The notes beneath the pieces are model-generated. The model saw only the letters and a program-made list of their open reading frames with translations, ran no database searches and was not told the DNA's origin. A DNA stretch of 64,000 nt from Nocardiopsis ansamitocini (lineage in GTDB: Bacteria; Actinomycetota; Actinomycetes; Streptosporangiales; Streptosporangiaceae): positions 310,001 through 374,000 of the forward strand of contig NZ_BSQG01000005.1 of assembly GCF_030268225.1 (NCBI RefSeq). Reading direction: 5' to 3'. Below, in pieces: positions 10,606-19,522 of this stretch. How positions within the stretch are numbered: the stretch's first letter is position 1; each line of letters opens with the position of its first letter. Both the position numbers and the translations under genes were made by a program.

Positions 10606-11028
10606 ATGGACGAATCACAAGCACAGGTAGAACGGACCGAGGAGGAGTGGCGCGAACGACTCGATCCACAGGCCTTCGCGGTGCTGCGCCAGGGTGCCAC
10701 CGAACGGCCGTGGAGCGGGGAATACGTGTCGACCGCGACCACCGGCGTCTACCGCTGCCGGGCGTGCGGCGCGGAATTGTTCCGCTCAAGCGAAAAGTTC
10801 GAGTCGCACTGTGGGTGGCCGAGCTTCTATGATCCCGCGGAGAGCTCAGCGGTAACTCTGCATCAGGACCAAACCCTTGGCATGATACGTACCGAGGTCC
10901 GCTGCTCCCGATGCGATTCCCACCTGGGGCACGTCTTCCACGGAGAGGGCTACCCGACCCCGACCGACGACCGCTACTGCATCAACTCCGTATCCTTGAC
11001 CCTGGAGCCGGACGACGCAGTGCAATAG
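10606..11028 (+). CDS. msrB: peptide-methionine (R)-S-oxide reductase
   Basis: Repairs oxidised methionine (R-sulfoxide) in proteins. The 140-aa protein is a complete MsrB domain: two zinc-binding CxxC pairs (CRAC near residue 49 and CSRC near residue 103), the signature ESHCGWPSFYDP, HLGHVFHGEGYPTP and catalytic Cys125 in RYCINS. No Shine-Dalgarno precedes ATG. TAGCGT (10593-10598) ends seven bases upstream, so the mRNA is probably leaderless. It is followed 99 bases later by psd on the same strand. Confidence 0.95.
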   Translation: MDESQAQVERTEEEWRERLDPQAFAVLRQGATERPWSGEYVSTATTGVYRCRACGAELFRSSEKFESHCGWPSFYDPAESSAVTLHQDQTLGMIRTEVRCSRCDSHLGHVFHGEGYPTPTDDRYCINSVSLTLEPDDAVQ

Positions 11029-11127
11029 CATCCTCTTCTGCATCGGGTGTGCGGGCGCGCCCGCGACCTCTTCTTCTTCCCGAAGGTCCTTGACGCCTCT
11101 TCCCGGCATCCTCAACGAAAGCTCGCA

Positions 11128-11784
11128 ATGACCCACGACCATCACGCAGCCCCCTCCTCCCGACCACTTGTGAGAATGGCCCGGGGCTCAGCGCCCTGGC
11201 TCGTGCCGGCTGTCGCAGCAGCCGGTGTCGCCGTACTCGCAAGCCGCGGCTCGGCCGTTCGAACGGCCGTGGCCGTCCCCGTGGTTGGGCTGGCCGCCGG
11301 GATGGCGTGGTTCTTCCGCGACCCCGATCGCGGCCCCGCAAGCGGACGGTTCATCTCCGCCGCCGACGGCGTCGTGCAGAGCATCGACCCCCAGCCCGAC
11401 GGCAGGACCAGGGTCGCGGTGTTCATGAATCCACTGAACGTCCACGTGAACCGGGCTCCCCTCGCCGGCGTGGTGACCAGTATCGAACACCGCCCCGGGG
11501 GCTTCCGACCGGCTTTTGACAAGGACAGCGAACGTAATGAACGCGTCATCTGGACCTTCGACACCGAAATGGGCGAAGTCACGGTCATTCAGATCGCGGG
11601 GGCGATGGTCCGCCGCATCGTCCCGTATCACGCGGTCGGGCAGAAGGTCGAACAGGGCGAAAGGATCGGGCTCATCCGGTTCGGGTCGCGCGTCGACGTC
11701 TACCTCCCCGCGGGTATTGCTCCTGCCGTGGAAATCGGGCAAAAGGTCCGCGCCGGAGAAACCCGTCTTGACCGCGACTCCTGA
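11128..11784 (+). CDS. psd: phosphatidylserine decarboxylase proenzyme, short type
   Basis: Decarboxylates phosphatidylserine to phosphatidylethanolamine at the membrane. The 218-aa length and single N-terminal hydrophobic region (residues about 20-65) fit the short archaeal/actinobacterial Psd. Core motifs are FFRDPDR, SAADGVVQSI, FMNPLNVHVNRAP and the self-cleavage site in IRFGSRVDVYLP, where the Gly-Ser bond is cut to make the pyruvoyl group. ATG 11128 gives the usual family length; an upstream GTG at 11047 would add 27 residues that lack family similarity. The C-terminal codons overlap the proposed pssA start, so the pair is an operon that makes and then uses phosphatidylserine. Confidence 0.93.
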   Translation: MTHDHHAAPSSRPLVRMARGSAPWLVPAVAAAGVAVLASRGSAVRTAVAVPVVGLAAGMAWFFRDPDRGPASGRFISAADGVVQSIDPQPDGRTRVAVFMNPLNVHVNRAPLAGVVTSIEHRPGGFRPAFDKDSERNERVIWTFDTEMGEVTVIQIAGAMVRRIVPYHAVGQKVEQGERIGLIRFGSRVDVYLPAGIAPAVEIGQKVRAGETRLDRDS

Positions 11785-12598
11785 GCAGATCCTCCCCGCC
11801 TCCGTGGCGGTCGAGGCGACGCCCAGGATGCGCTTGGCGGTGGCCGACTACTTCACCCTCGGCAACGCCCTGTGCGGCTTCATGGCGGTGTGGCAACTGG
11901 CGGCGGCGCAGATGGCACACATCTCGGCCGGCGCGGAAGGTCCGCTTCAGCGCAACGCCGTGGCCGTCTCGGTCATCCTGCTCCTCATCGCTGCTGCCTG
12001 CGACCTTTTCGACGGTCGGGTCGCCCGCAAGCTGGGCGGCAGTGCGATGGGCGCGGAACTGGACAACCTGGCCGATGTGATCAGCTTCGGGTTCGCCCCT
12101 GCGTTCTTCGTGGTCACGTGGGGGGCGCTCAGCGACCGGACCGACGCCGCCGCCTCGGTGCTGCCGATTGTCGCTGCCGCGGCCGTACTGCTGGCGGTTG
12201 TGGTCCGGCTGGCCCGTTTCTCGTGCCAGGCTCCGGGTGAGCGCTACTTCACCGGCCTGCCCAGTCCCTTCGGCGCGATGGCGGTCATCGTGATCGTGGT
12301 GCTGCACCCACCGCTGTACCTGGGGGTTGCGGCAATCCTGCTCGTGGCCTGGCTGATGATCAGCCAGGTGCGCTACCCCAAGCCGCGCGGACGGGTCGCC
12401 TACGCCGTTCTCGGCGCGATCATGGCGGGGGTGGCCTGCCTCGCCGCCTGGGCCATGAACGCCCCCGGCGGCGAACTGTTGCTCTACTCGGGCTCCGGGC
12501 TGATGCTGACGCTGACGCTTCTCGCCCCGGTCTACCTGGTGACGGTTCGTCGCAATGCCCGCCGCCGGGACGAGGACGCCCGTCGCGTCGAGGTGTAG
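11768..12598 (+). CDS. pssA: CDP-diacylglycerol--serine O-phosphatidyltransferase
   Basis: Joins CDP-diacylglycerol and serine to give phosphatidylserine, the Psd substrate. It is a polytopic membrane enzyme with the CDP-alcohol phosphatidyltransferase signature DLFDGRVARKLGGSAMGAEL followed by DNLAD (D-G-x2-A-R-x8-G-x3-D-x3-D). About seven hydrophobic segments follow. The proposed TTG at 11768 has GGAG nine bases upstream and gives the usual 30-residue lead before the first membrane helix, overlapping psd by 17 bases. GTG 11804 or ATG 11828 are alternatives. Confidence 0.92.
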   Translation: MTATPEQILPASVAVEATPRMRLAVADYFTLGNALCGFMAVWQLAAAQMAHISAGAEGPLQRNAVAVSVILLLIAAACDLFDGRVARKLGGSAMGAELDNLADVISFGFAPAFFVVTWGALSDRTDAAASVLPIVAAAAVLLAVVVRLARFSCQAPGERYFTGLPSPFGAMAVIVIVVLHPPLYLGVAAILLVAWLMISQVRYPKPRGRVAYAVLGAIMAGVACLAAWAMNAPGGELLLYSGSGLMLTLTLLAPVYLVTVRRNARRRDEDARRVEV

Positions 12599-12620
12599 AC
12601 GTTCTGGCTGTGCGTGCGCA

Positions 12621-12650
12621 AGGGCCGCTCCCCCGTCGGGGAGCGGCCCT
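12621..12650. terminator. bidirectional terminator between pssA and dedA
   Basis: A perfect 13-bp stem with a 4-base loop: AGGGCCGCTCCCC (12621-12633), CGTC, GGGGAGCGGCCCT (12638-12650). It sits between two convergent genes. Confidence 0.85.
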
Positions 12651-12683
12651 TCGTCATCGGGTCGCGGACGCGTCGTGCGTGCC

Positions 12684-13487
12684 CTAGTCGCGCCGCGGCG
12701 GGTGGGGCTGGTTCATCGGGGGCTCCTGCGGAAACGGAGCGGTCGGGGCGGTCTCCGCCGTGGGCGCGACGGCGGCAGCACTCGAACCGGCCTTGCGGGC
12801 CTTGAGGATCTTGCGCAGACGCACGACGACGAACCACAGCATGAGCACCGCGATGATGGCGAGTACGACGTTGCTGATCACGCCGCTCCACTGCACCAGG
12901 ATCGGCTCGATGGCCGGTCCGAACACGTAGCCCAGGCCGATCCAGAGGCTGTTCCACACTGCGCTGCCGATAACGGTGTAGGCGGAGAACTTCACCAGTG
13001 GCATGCGCTCGATACCGGCAGGAACGGAGATGAAGCTGCGTACGAGGGGCACGCAGCGTCCCAACAGCACCGCCAGGCCACCGAATCGGGCGAAGAAACG
13101 CTCGGCCTTGTAGAAGTCCTCGATCTCCAGCAAAGGGGTCTTCTGAACCAGCCACATGGTGCGCTCACGGCCCAGGAGCGCACCGATGCCGTAGAAGGCC
13201 CAGGAGCCGACGAGACAGCCGATGGTGGCCCACAGGATGGCCAGCCAGACGTTCATGTGACCGGCGTAGGCCAGGAAACCCGCTCCGGGGAGCACCGCTT
13301 CACTGGGCATCGGGGGGAAGAAGGTCTCGATCACCAGGGCGAGGCCCACCCCGGGTTCGCCCAGGGTGGTCATCAGGCTGAGGACCCAGCCGATGAACCC
13401 CTCGTATTGGTGGGAGGGGTCGATCGCCGGATCGACGGTGCCTGCGGCAAGGGAGAGGGACCATTCCAGCGGTGCCATGTTCCTCAT
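12684..13487 (-). CDS. DedA family (VTT/SNARE-associated) membrane protein
   Basis: A 267-aa integral membrane protein of the DedA family, thought to flip or transport lipids or to support proton-motive force. Family marks are ETFFPPMPSEAVLPGAGFLA, the re-entrant loop GSWAFYGIGALLG, and FFARFGGLAVLLGRCVPLVR with its basic residues, then FSAYTVIGSAVWN. A charged, proline- and alanine-rich C-terminal tail of about 45 residues is cytoplasmic. ATG 13487 and ATG 13478 are both possible; neither has a well-spaced ribosome site. It is convergent with the phospholipid genes psd-pssA, which may be more than coincidence given the lipid link. Confidence 0.88.
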   Translation of the reverse strand: MRNMAPLEWSLSLAAGTVDPAIDPSHQYEGFIGWVLSLMTTLGEPGVGLALVIETFFPPMPSEAVLPGAGFLAYAGHMNVWLAILWATIGCLVGSWAFYGIGALLGRERTMWLVQKTPLLEIEDFYKAERFFARFGGLAVLLGRCVPLVRSFISVPAGIERMPLVKFSAYTVIGSAVWNSLWIGLGYVFGPAIEPILVQWSGVISNVVLAIIAVLMLWFVVVRLRKILKARKAGSSAAAVAPTAETAPTAPFPQEPPMNQPHPPRRD

Positions 13488-14022
13488 TGTCTCTGTGCGG
13501 CCGGAAAAAGGAAGATCGCGAGACCGAACCTCTGGCAAAGAGTGCGGGAATACGGAGCCGGCGTGTCCCTGGCTCGTAACAACCCGGGAACGCAGCGGCT
13601 CGTCTTGGCCGCAGCACGACGGGATTTACCGGAAGGCGTCGTGTCACGACGCCCGGCAGCGGTCTCAAGCGACTGCGCGAATGGTACTGCGATCGCTGTG
13701 AACTCCGGGTAAGGACAACCGGACCGTTCGGGCGGGGCGAGGCGTGGGCAGGCCGATGCGCCACGGGCTTCCCGGACCCCGACGTGTACTGGCCGGATCA
13801 GGCCGTGACGGCAGCGCCGTTGTCGTCGCCGCTGGCCACGGTCCTGTTGCACGATCACCGCGCGGCAAGGCGCCGCTGCTGCGACACAGCAGGGTTGCAC
13901 GAGTGGAACCCGTCCCGGGAAAATCCACTCCGAGGCCGGCTCCGGCGGGATTTCGTGTGCTCGCCGACCTCTACCGCACACCCGGTCGGTCGGGGGCGGA
14001 CCTCACCGACCCCCAAGTGAGC
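13488..14022. other. intergenic region, no gene seen
   Basis: About 535 bases between the divergent dedA and the membrane hydrolase. Open frames exist in several phases but are low-complexity and arginine-rich, without a ribosome site or recognisable protein. I found no tRNA-like cloverleaf. Promoters for both flanking genes must lie here, but none is clear by eye. Confidence 0.4.
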
Positions 14023-14032
14023 GGAGCCCCCC

Positions 14033-14767
14033 ATGATGGGTCCTTCCCATGCCGCGACCGGGCTGGCGGCCGGCACAGCGGTCACCATGACGATGGCCGC
14101 TGCCGGTGTGTCCTTGTCGCTGCCCGACATCATCGCCGCAATCCTGGTCTGCGCCGGAGCCGCGCTCCTGCCCGACCTGGACCACCCCGACGCCACCGCG
14201 ACCCGCTCCCAGGGCCCGGTGTCCGAAGCGGCTTCGGCGGTTGCCCGGGCCGCGAGCACGGCCGTGTGGCGGGCCACCCGTACGCACTACGATCGCGGCG
14301 GACACGACCGTGACGGCGCACACCGGCACCTCACCCACACCGTGCTCGCGGCGGTGGTGGCGGGCCTTCTCGTGGCCGGTGCGGGCCAGTGGCTGCCGCT
14401 GCTGACCGTGCTGTTGTGGTTCCTGCTCAGCCTGGCCGTGCGCGGTCTGTGGGGGTGCGTCAGGGCGCGTCGGGCGAACTGGGGGGCGGTGAGCCTGCTG
14501 GCCGGAGCAGCGACATGGCTGCTCATCGATGCAGGGGTGTCCCCTTCCCTGATGGGGCTCACGGTCGCCGTCGGGATGATCACGCACTCCCTGGGCGACG
14601 CCCTCACCAAGGCGGGCGCACCCCTGCTGTGGCCCGTGCGGATGCGCGGCCAGCGGTGGCGGATGCTCGGCCCGGCTCACAGGATCACCGTGGGAGGCGC
14701 TCCCGAGGCGGCCATCCGATGGGGAAGCCTGGTCGCCGCGCCGCTGTTGGTCGTGCTGGCCGCTTGA
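14033..14767 (+). CDS. YdjM-like membrane-bound metal-dependent hydrolase
   Basis: A 244-aa protein of the LexA-binding, inner-membrane-associated hydrolase family (YdjM/DUF457). Putative metal ligands are in MGPSHAATG at the N-terminus, LLPDLDHPDA near residue 47, HRHLTHT near residue 100 and HSLGDALTKAGAPLLWP near residue 185. Several membrane helices separate them. The activity of the family is not established. GGAG at 14023-14026 is six bases before ATG 14033; ATG 14036 is the alternative. It is convergent with hemQ, with only 24 bases between the stops. Confidence 0.87.
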   Translation: MMGPSHAATGLAAGTAVTMTMAAAGVSLSLPDIIAAILVCAGAALLPDLDHPDATATRSQGPVSEAASAVARAASTAVWRATRTHYDRGGHDRDGAHRHLTHTVLAAVVAGLLVAGAGQWLPLLTVLLWFLLSLAVRGLWGCVRARRANWGAVSLLAGAATWLLIDAGVSPSLMGLTVAVGMITHSLGDALTKAGAPLLWPVRMRGQRWRMLGPAHRITVGGAPEAAIRWGSLVAAPLLVVLAA

Positions 14768-14791
14768 GGCTCCGCTTCGCGCGGGCTCCGG

Positions 14792-15505
14792 TTAGGGCAG
14801 GGCCGCGACCAGTTCCGCCGGGGTCTTTCGCTTGCCCGTGTAGAAGGGGACCTCGATACGGGTGTGGCGACGGGCCTCGGCCGCACGCAGGGTGCGCATC
14901 AGGTCCACGATGCGGTGCAGTTCAGCGGCCTCGAAGGCCAGCATCCACTCGTAGTCGCTGAGCGCGAAGGTCGAGACCGTGTTGGCGCGCACGTCGGGGT
15001 AGGGCGCGGCCATGCGTCCGTGCTCGGCGAGCATGGCGCGGCGCTCGTCGTCGGGCAGCAGGTACCACTCGTAGGAACGCACGAAAGGGTAGACGCAGAT
15101 GTAGTCGTGCGGGTCCTCCCCCGCCAGGAACGCCGGGACGTGACCGCGGTTGAACTCGGCGGGGCGGTGCAGTGCCATAACCGACCACACCGGCTCGGAG
15201 TTGCGGCCGACCGCGGTACGACGAAAGGCCGAGTAGACGTCCTGGAGCTGGTCGGGGGTGTCCGCGATCCACCAGAACATGATGTCGGCGTCGGCGCGGA
15301 ACCCCTGGACGTCGTAACCGCCCCGGGTGGTCACGCCCTGCTCCTCGGCGTCCTTGAGGAAATGGGCCAGTTCGTCGCCGACGGCGGCGCGGTCGAGGTC
15401 GCCGAGGCTGTCGACCTTGAACACCGACCACATGGTGTAGCGGATGAGACGGTTGAGCTCCTCCGCCTCGGGGGTGACGGTGTGGTTGTGCTGCCCGGTG
15501 CTCAC
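14792..15505 (-). CDS. hemQ: coproheme decarboxylase (HemQ/ChdC)
   Basis: Last enzyme of the coproporphyrin-dependent haem pathway: it oxidatively decarboxylates two propionates of coproheme to give haem b, using peroxide. The 237-aa protein belongs to the chlorite-dismutase-like family. The actinobacterial radical tyrosine lies in [14 protein letters not shown] (Tyr145), and EHGRMA supplies His162, a candidate proximal ligand. The GTG start overlaps the hemY stop by 4 bases (GTGA), so the two are translationally coupled. Together with hemE and hemY it shows that this organism uses the coproporphyrin branch rather than the protoporphyrin branch. Confidence 0.94.
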   Translation of the reverse strand: MSTGQHNHTVTPEAEELNRLIRYTMWSVFKVDSLGDLDRAAVGDELAHFLKDAEEQGVTTRGGYDVQGFRADADIMFWWIADTPDQLQDVYSAFRRTAVGRNSEPVWSVMALHRPAEFNRGHVPAFLAGEDPHDYICVYPFVRSYEWYLLPDDERRAMLAEHGRMAAPYPDVRANTVSTFALSDYEWMLAFEAAELHRIVDLMRTLRAAEARRHTRIEVPFYTGKRKTPAELVAALP

Positions 15506-16950
15506 GTGTGACTCCTTCGTCGGATGATCTGTTGTGTCGATCGGCTGATCAAGGTCGCCGCGTCATCGGCGCTGCCGATACAGGCGGGGACGCCCACTCC
15601 GTCGTAGGCCGCTCCGCAGACGGCAAGGCCCTCGTGTTCGGCCAGCGCCGAGCGGACCCGCGCGATCCGATCGGCGTGCCCGACAGCGTATTGCGGGAGT
15701 CCGCCGCCCCAGCGGGTGACCCTGCGGTCAACGGGAAGCTCGCGGATGCCGCAGATATCGGCGAGGTCGGCCATGGCGAGCGCGGCCAGTTCCTCGTCCG
15801 AGCGCTGGAGCAGCGCCTCCTCCCCCACCCTGCCGATGGAGCAGCGCAGCATCACCATCGGGGTGTCGGGATGGGCGGCATCGAGTGCGTCGGCCAGCCA
15901 CGGCCATTTGAGGCTGCTGAAGGTTGCGGCCTTGACGGCACGCCCTTCCACGGCAGGGACCAGGAATCCGCTTCCGACCGGACCGGAGGGGAACGCCGAG
16001 GCCCGGTAGGCCAGTGTGATCACGGCCATGCTGGCGTAGTCGATGGCTGCGAGCTCGGTGGCGGCGAGGGGGACCTCTGCGCTCAGCAGCCGCGCGGCGG
16101 CCGGTGCGGGGCAGGCCAGCACCACTGCGTCGGCGTCGAGGGTGCGGGGCTGGGTCGCGCACCCCACGGTGAGTCGCCAGCCCTGCTCGGTGCGCTTGAG
16201 CTCGCGCACCGTCGCCGAGGTCTCCACCCGCACACCGGGGCGCGCGGCCAGGGCATCGATCAGGGTGCCCAGGCCGCCGCGCAGCGTGGCGAAGACCGGC
16301 GTGGGCTTCCCCTCGGGCGCGGCGTCGGCCGCGCGTTGCTTGGCGGTGCGGACCGCGGTCATCAGCGAACGCTCTTTGCGGGCCAAAGGGGCGATCTGGG
16401 GCAGGGTGGAATCAAGCGACAGCCGGTCGGCGCGTCCCGCGTAGACGCCGCCCAAGAGCGGCTCGACCAACCGCTCCACGACCTCGTGGCCCATGCGGAT
16501 ACCGATGTAGGCGGCCACCGGGACGTCGTCGCGGACCAGCGTGGCCGGCCACACCAGGTCCCGGGCGGCGCGCAGGGCGCCCGCCGGTGAAAGCACGCCG
16601 CTGCGGACCAGGGACAACAGGTCGCCGGGCACTCCCATCATGTGGTTGGCGGGGAAATCGCGCAGCGCGCCCCGGCTGTACAGACCGGCCGTCAGGGTCC
16701 CCGGGTAGGCGAGGCGGCCGTCGAGGCCGAGGGTGCCGATGAGGGCGATCCCCTCCGGGCGACGGGCCAGGACCGACTCAGCCCCCGCGTCCACCGGCAC
16801 CCCGGCAACGGGCGAGACGTCGATCTTGCCGCCCAACCGGGGAGAGCCCTCCAACACCGTGACCGCGTGGCCGTCCACGCTGAGCCGATGCGCCGCAGCC
16901 AGCCCGGACACCCCGCCGCCGACCACAACAACGTGCGGTTTCGTCTCCAT
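15502..16950 (-). CDS. hemY: coproporphyrinogen III oxidase (HemY/CgoX type)
   Basis: FAD-dependent oxidase that converts coproporphyrinogen III to coproporphyrin III; often annotated as protoporphyrinogen oxidase. The 482-aa protein starts with the dinucleotide fold [17 protein letters not shown] and an acidic ribose-binding residue in [12 protein letters not shown], and closes with the second FAD contact [34 protein letters not shown] and [12 protein letters not shown] are family segments. ATG at 16950 has no good ribosome site. It is the first gene of a two-gene operon with hemQ and diverges from the DUF4349 lipoprotein gene. Confidence 0.93.
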   Translation of the reverse strand: METKPHVVVVGGGVSGLAAAHRLSVDGHAVTVLEGSPRLGGKIDVSPVAGVPVDAGAESVLARRPEGIALIGTLGLDGRLAYPGTLTAGLYSRGALRDFPANHMMGVPGDLLSLVRSGVLSPAGALRAARDLVWPATLVRDDVPVAAYIGIRMGHEVVERLVEPLLGGVYAGRADRLSLDSTLPQIAPLARKERSLMTAVRTAKQRAADAAPEGKPTPVFATLRGGLGTLIDALAARPGVRVETSATVRELKRTEQGWRLTVGCATQPRTLDADAVVLACPAPAAARLLSAEVPLAATELAAIDYASMAVITLAYRASAFPSGPVGSGFLVPAVEGRAVKAATFSSLKWPWLADALDAAHPDTPMVMLRCSIGRVGEEALLQRSDEELAALAMADLADICGIRELPVDRRVTRWGGGLPQYAVGHADRIARVRSALAEHEGLAVCGAAYDGVGVPACIGSADDAATLISRSTQQIIRRRSHT

Positions 16951-17076
16951 GCAGCCCAGCTTTGCAGATATCGGCGCCGGTCCGCGTTCGCCCCCGCCGG
17001 TTCTGGGGCGGACAACGTGACCGATACGTTACGCCTCGGGAGAAACGCCTCTGGTGCGGGTGGAGTCGAAACCGGT

Positions 17077-18108
17077 ATGAACGCCATTGTGCGCAGGCGT
17101 GCGCAGCGACGCCGGCTGGTCCTCCCCTTCGTCCCCATTGTGTTCGCCCTTCTCCTGGCCGGGTGCGGCGGCGCCGGCGAGCAGAGCAGCTCGGGGGCTG
17201 CTGACATGGGCGGCGCGGCCGCCCCCCACGAGGCGGCGCCCGAGGCCGCCCGCACCGACGCGGACGGCTCCGGGGCGGGTACGGCCGCCGGAGCCGACGT
17301 GAACGTCTCCGAACGCGCTGTGATCCATTCCGCATCGCTGAGTGTGCGGGTGGACGATCTCGACGCGGCGGGGGCCGAGGCCAAGAAGTGGGTGCGCTCG
17401 ACCGGGGGCTATATCGCCGCCGAGTACGCGAGCAGCCCCGATGCGGCCGCGCCCACCGCGGAGTTCACCTTCAAGGTGCCGGTGGACCGCTACGAGGAAG
17501 GACTGGAGGAGCTGGCCGGCCTGGGCCGCCAACTCGACCTGGACCGCCAGGCCCAGGACGTCACCGAGGAGGTCGCCGATGTCGACAGCCGGGTCGCCTC
17601 TGCCGAAGCGTCCCTGGAGCGACTGCTGGCACTCCTGGACGACGCGGAGACCGTCGAGGAGGTTCTGAAGATCGAGGCGCAGGTCAGCACACGCCAGGCC
17701 GATCTCGAGTCGCTGCTGGCACGTCAGGAGTCGCTGGCCGATCTCACGTCCTTCAGCACCGTGCAGCTGAATCTCAGCCTGCCGTCCTCGGCTGCCCCCG
17801 AGGCCGACCGCGACTCGCCCGGTTTCGTGGGCGGGCTGTCCGTCGGGTGGCGGGGGCTGCTGTCCACGGTGGACTTCCTGTCGGTGACAGTGGGCCTGCT
17901 GCTCCCGTTCCTCGTCGTGATCGCGCTGTTCGCGGTTCCGGCCCTGTGGGTGCTCCGTCGCACCCGCGGTGGCCTTCGCCGAACTCGCCCGGCCCCCGGA
18001 AACGCGCCGCCGAGCGGTGCGGCTCCGCAGCCGGCCGCGGAGCCCGGATCGTCGCAGGGCCATGCGTCCGCCGAAAGCCCCGACGGCACGGACACGGAGA
18101 AGTCCTAG
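17077..18108 (+). CDS. DUF4349 membrane-anchored lipoprotein
   Basis: A 343-aa DUF4349 protein of unknown function. The N-terminus is a lipoprotein signal: basic residues, a hydrophobic core and LLLAGC with Cys30 as the lipidated residue. An Ala/Gly/Asp-rich linker leads to the DUF4349 domain (about 85-250), which contains a long predicted coiled coil around RVASAEASLERLLALLDDAE. It ends with one transmembrane helix (about 280-308, LSVTVGLLLPFLVVIALFAV) and a Pro/Ala-rich cytoplasmic tail. ATG is preceded by GGAG 11 bases upstream. It lies between the haem genes but faces the other way; the same neighbourhood occurs in other actinomycetes. Confidence 0.88.
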   Translation: MNAIVRRRAQRRRLVLPFVPIVFALLLAGCGGAGEQSSSGAADMGGAAAPHEAAPEAARTDADGSGAGTAAGADVNVSERAVIHSASLSVRVDDLDAAGAEAKKWVRSTGGYIAAEYASSPDAAAPTAEFTFKVPVDRYEEGLEELAGLGRQLDLDRQAQDVTEEVADVDSRVASAEASLERLLALLDDAETVEEVLKIEAQVSTRQADLESLLARQESLADLTSFSTVQLNLSLPSSAAPEADRDSPGFVGGLSVGWRGLLSTVDFLSVTVGLLLPFLVVIALFAVPALWVLRRTRGGLRRTRPAPGNAPPSGAAPQPAAEPGSSQGHASAESPDGTDTEKS

Positions 18109-18113
18109 CCGGT

Positions 18114-18154
18114 CCGCTGCGAGCCCCGCGCGTCGTGACGGGGGCTCGCAGCGG
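18114..18154. terminator. bidirectional terminator between DUF4349 gene and hemE
   Basis: A perfect 14-bp stem, CCGCTGCGAGCCCC (18114-18127) with GGGGCTCGCAGCGG (18141-18154), and a 13-base loop, between convergent genes. Confidence 0.8.
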
Positions 18155-18232
18155 CCATCGGCGCCACGGGGCGGCCTGCCCTGCGCGGCAGGCCCTTCGA
18201 CGGGTTCGGGCGCGGCGGGCTGGCGTCCCGGG

Positions 18233-19264
18233 TCAGCGCGCGGTCTTCTCGTGCACGTAGTCCACGAGCCGCTCCAGAACTGCCGGGTCGGTGGTCGGGA
18301 GGACACCGTGGCCCAGATTGAAGACGTGGCCGTCGGCTGCCTTCGCGCTGGACAGGACGGCGTCGGTGCGCTCTGCGACGACGCTCCAGGGCGCGAAGAG
18401 AGTGGCGGGGTCGAGGTTGCCCTGAAGAGCGGTGCCCGGCTGGACCCGCTGCACGGCCTTGTCCAGGGGAACCCGCCAGTCCACGCCCACCACGTCGGGG
18501 CCGGCCTCGCTGAGCAGGCTGAGCAGTTCCCCCGTTCCCACACCGAAGTGGATCCGGGGTACGTCCAGCTCGCCCAGCTGCTCGAAGATCCAGGAGGTGT
18601 AGGGCAGCACACTGGCGCGGTAGTCCTCGGCGCTGAGCGCACCCACCCAGGAGTCGAACAACTGGACGGCGCTGGCGCCCGCAGCGATCTGGACCCGCAG
18701 GAAGTCCAGCGCGATGGCCGACAGGCGCTGCATCAGCTCGGCCCACACGTCGGGCTCCCCGTACATGAGGGCCTTGGTGTGCTCGTGGTTCTTGGAGGGG
18801 CCACCCTCGATCAGGTAGGAGGCCAGGGTGAAGGGGCCTCCGGCGAAGCCGATCAGGGGACGGTCGCCCAGCTCGCCGGTGAGCGCGCCGACCGCGGCGG
18901 TCACGTAAGGGACGTCGTCGGGTTCGAGTGCGCGGAGGCGGTTGACCGCGGCGAGGTCGCGGATGGGCTCGGCGACGACCGGCCCGACGCCCGGCTTGAT
19001 GTCGAGGTCGATACCGATGGCCTTGAGCGGAACGACGATGTCGCTGAAGAAGATGGCTGCGTCCACGCCGTAGCGGCGGACGGGCTGCATGGTGATCTCG
19101 ACGATCATGTCGGGTCGAGCGCACGCGTCGAGCATCGCCACGCCTTCGCGGAGCTTGCGGTACTCGGGCAGCGAACGCCCGGCCTGGCGCATGAACCACA
19201 CCGGGGTGTGGGAGACGGGCAGCCGCTTGCAGGCGCGGAGGAAAGGAGAGTCTTGGAGCGTCAC
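18233..19264 (-). CDS. hemE: uroporphyrinogen decarboxylase
   Basis: Decarboxylates the four acetate side chains of uroporphyrinogen III to give coproporphyrinogen III, the substrate of HemY. The 343-aa protein has the invariant substrate-binding N-terminus TPVWFMRQAGRSLPEYR, the catalytic-aspartate segment FFSDIVVPLKAIGIDLDIKP, GFAGGPFTLASYLIEG and the C-terminal FNLGHGVLPTTDP. GTG 19264 fits the family start (about 20 residues before TPVWFMRQ); its upstream bases include GAGGGG but too close to be a normal ribosome site, so leaderless translation is possible. It is divergent from the DUF3000 gene. Confidence 0.95.
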   Translation of the reverse strand: MTLQDSPFLRACKRLPVSHTPVWFMRQAGRSLPEYRKLREGVAMLDACARPDMIVEITMQPVRRYGVDAAIFFSDIVVPLKAIGIDLDIKPGVGPVVAEPIRDLAAVNRLRALEPDDVPYVTAAVGALTGELGDRPLIGFAGGPFTLASYLIEGGPSKNHEHTKALMYGEPDVWAELMQRLSAIALDFLRVQIAAGASAVQLFDSWVGALSAEDYRASVLPYTSWIFEQLGELDVPRIHFGVGTGELLSLLSEAGPDVVGVDWRVPLDKAVQRVQPGTALQGNLDPATLFAPWSVVAERTDAVLSSAKAADGHVFNLGHGVLPTTDPAVLERLVDYVHEKTAR

Positions 19265-19522
19265 CCCTCGATCGTGCCATGTGCGCGGGACCGTTGGGGC
19301 GCGGTCGGGGCTTCGGCGGGTACCCGGCGGTGGGGCGCCGCACATCCCAAGATCATCACAAAACGCCGACACGCCGGAAAAGCTCCACTGGCAAGGGCGT
19401 GACTCGTGCCACCGTCTTAAGCGTGCCCTTCCGGGACCCGGTGAAAAACGCATTCGCGGAGAATCGGCGTCCAGCGGCACCACGTGGCTGACTTTCACAA
19501 GATTAAGGCTGACGCTTCCACC

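Noticed and set aside
13488-14022. Possible RNA gene in the dedA upstream gap
   Set aside because: No cloverleaf, no T-loop GTTCRANNC in context, and no conserved structure visible by eye.
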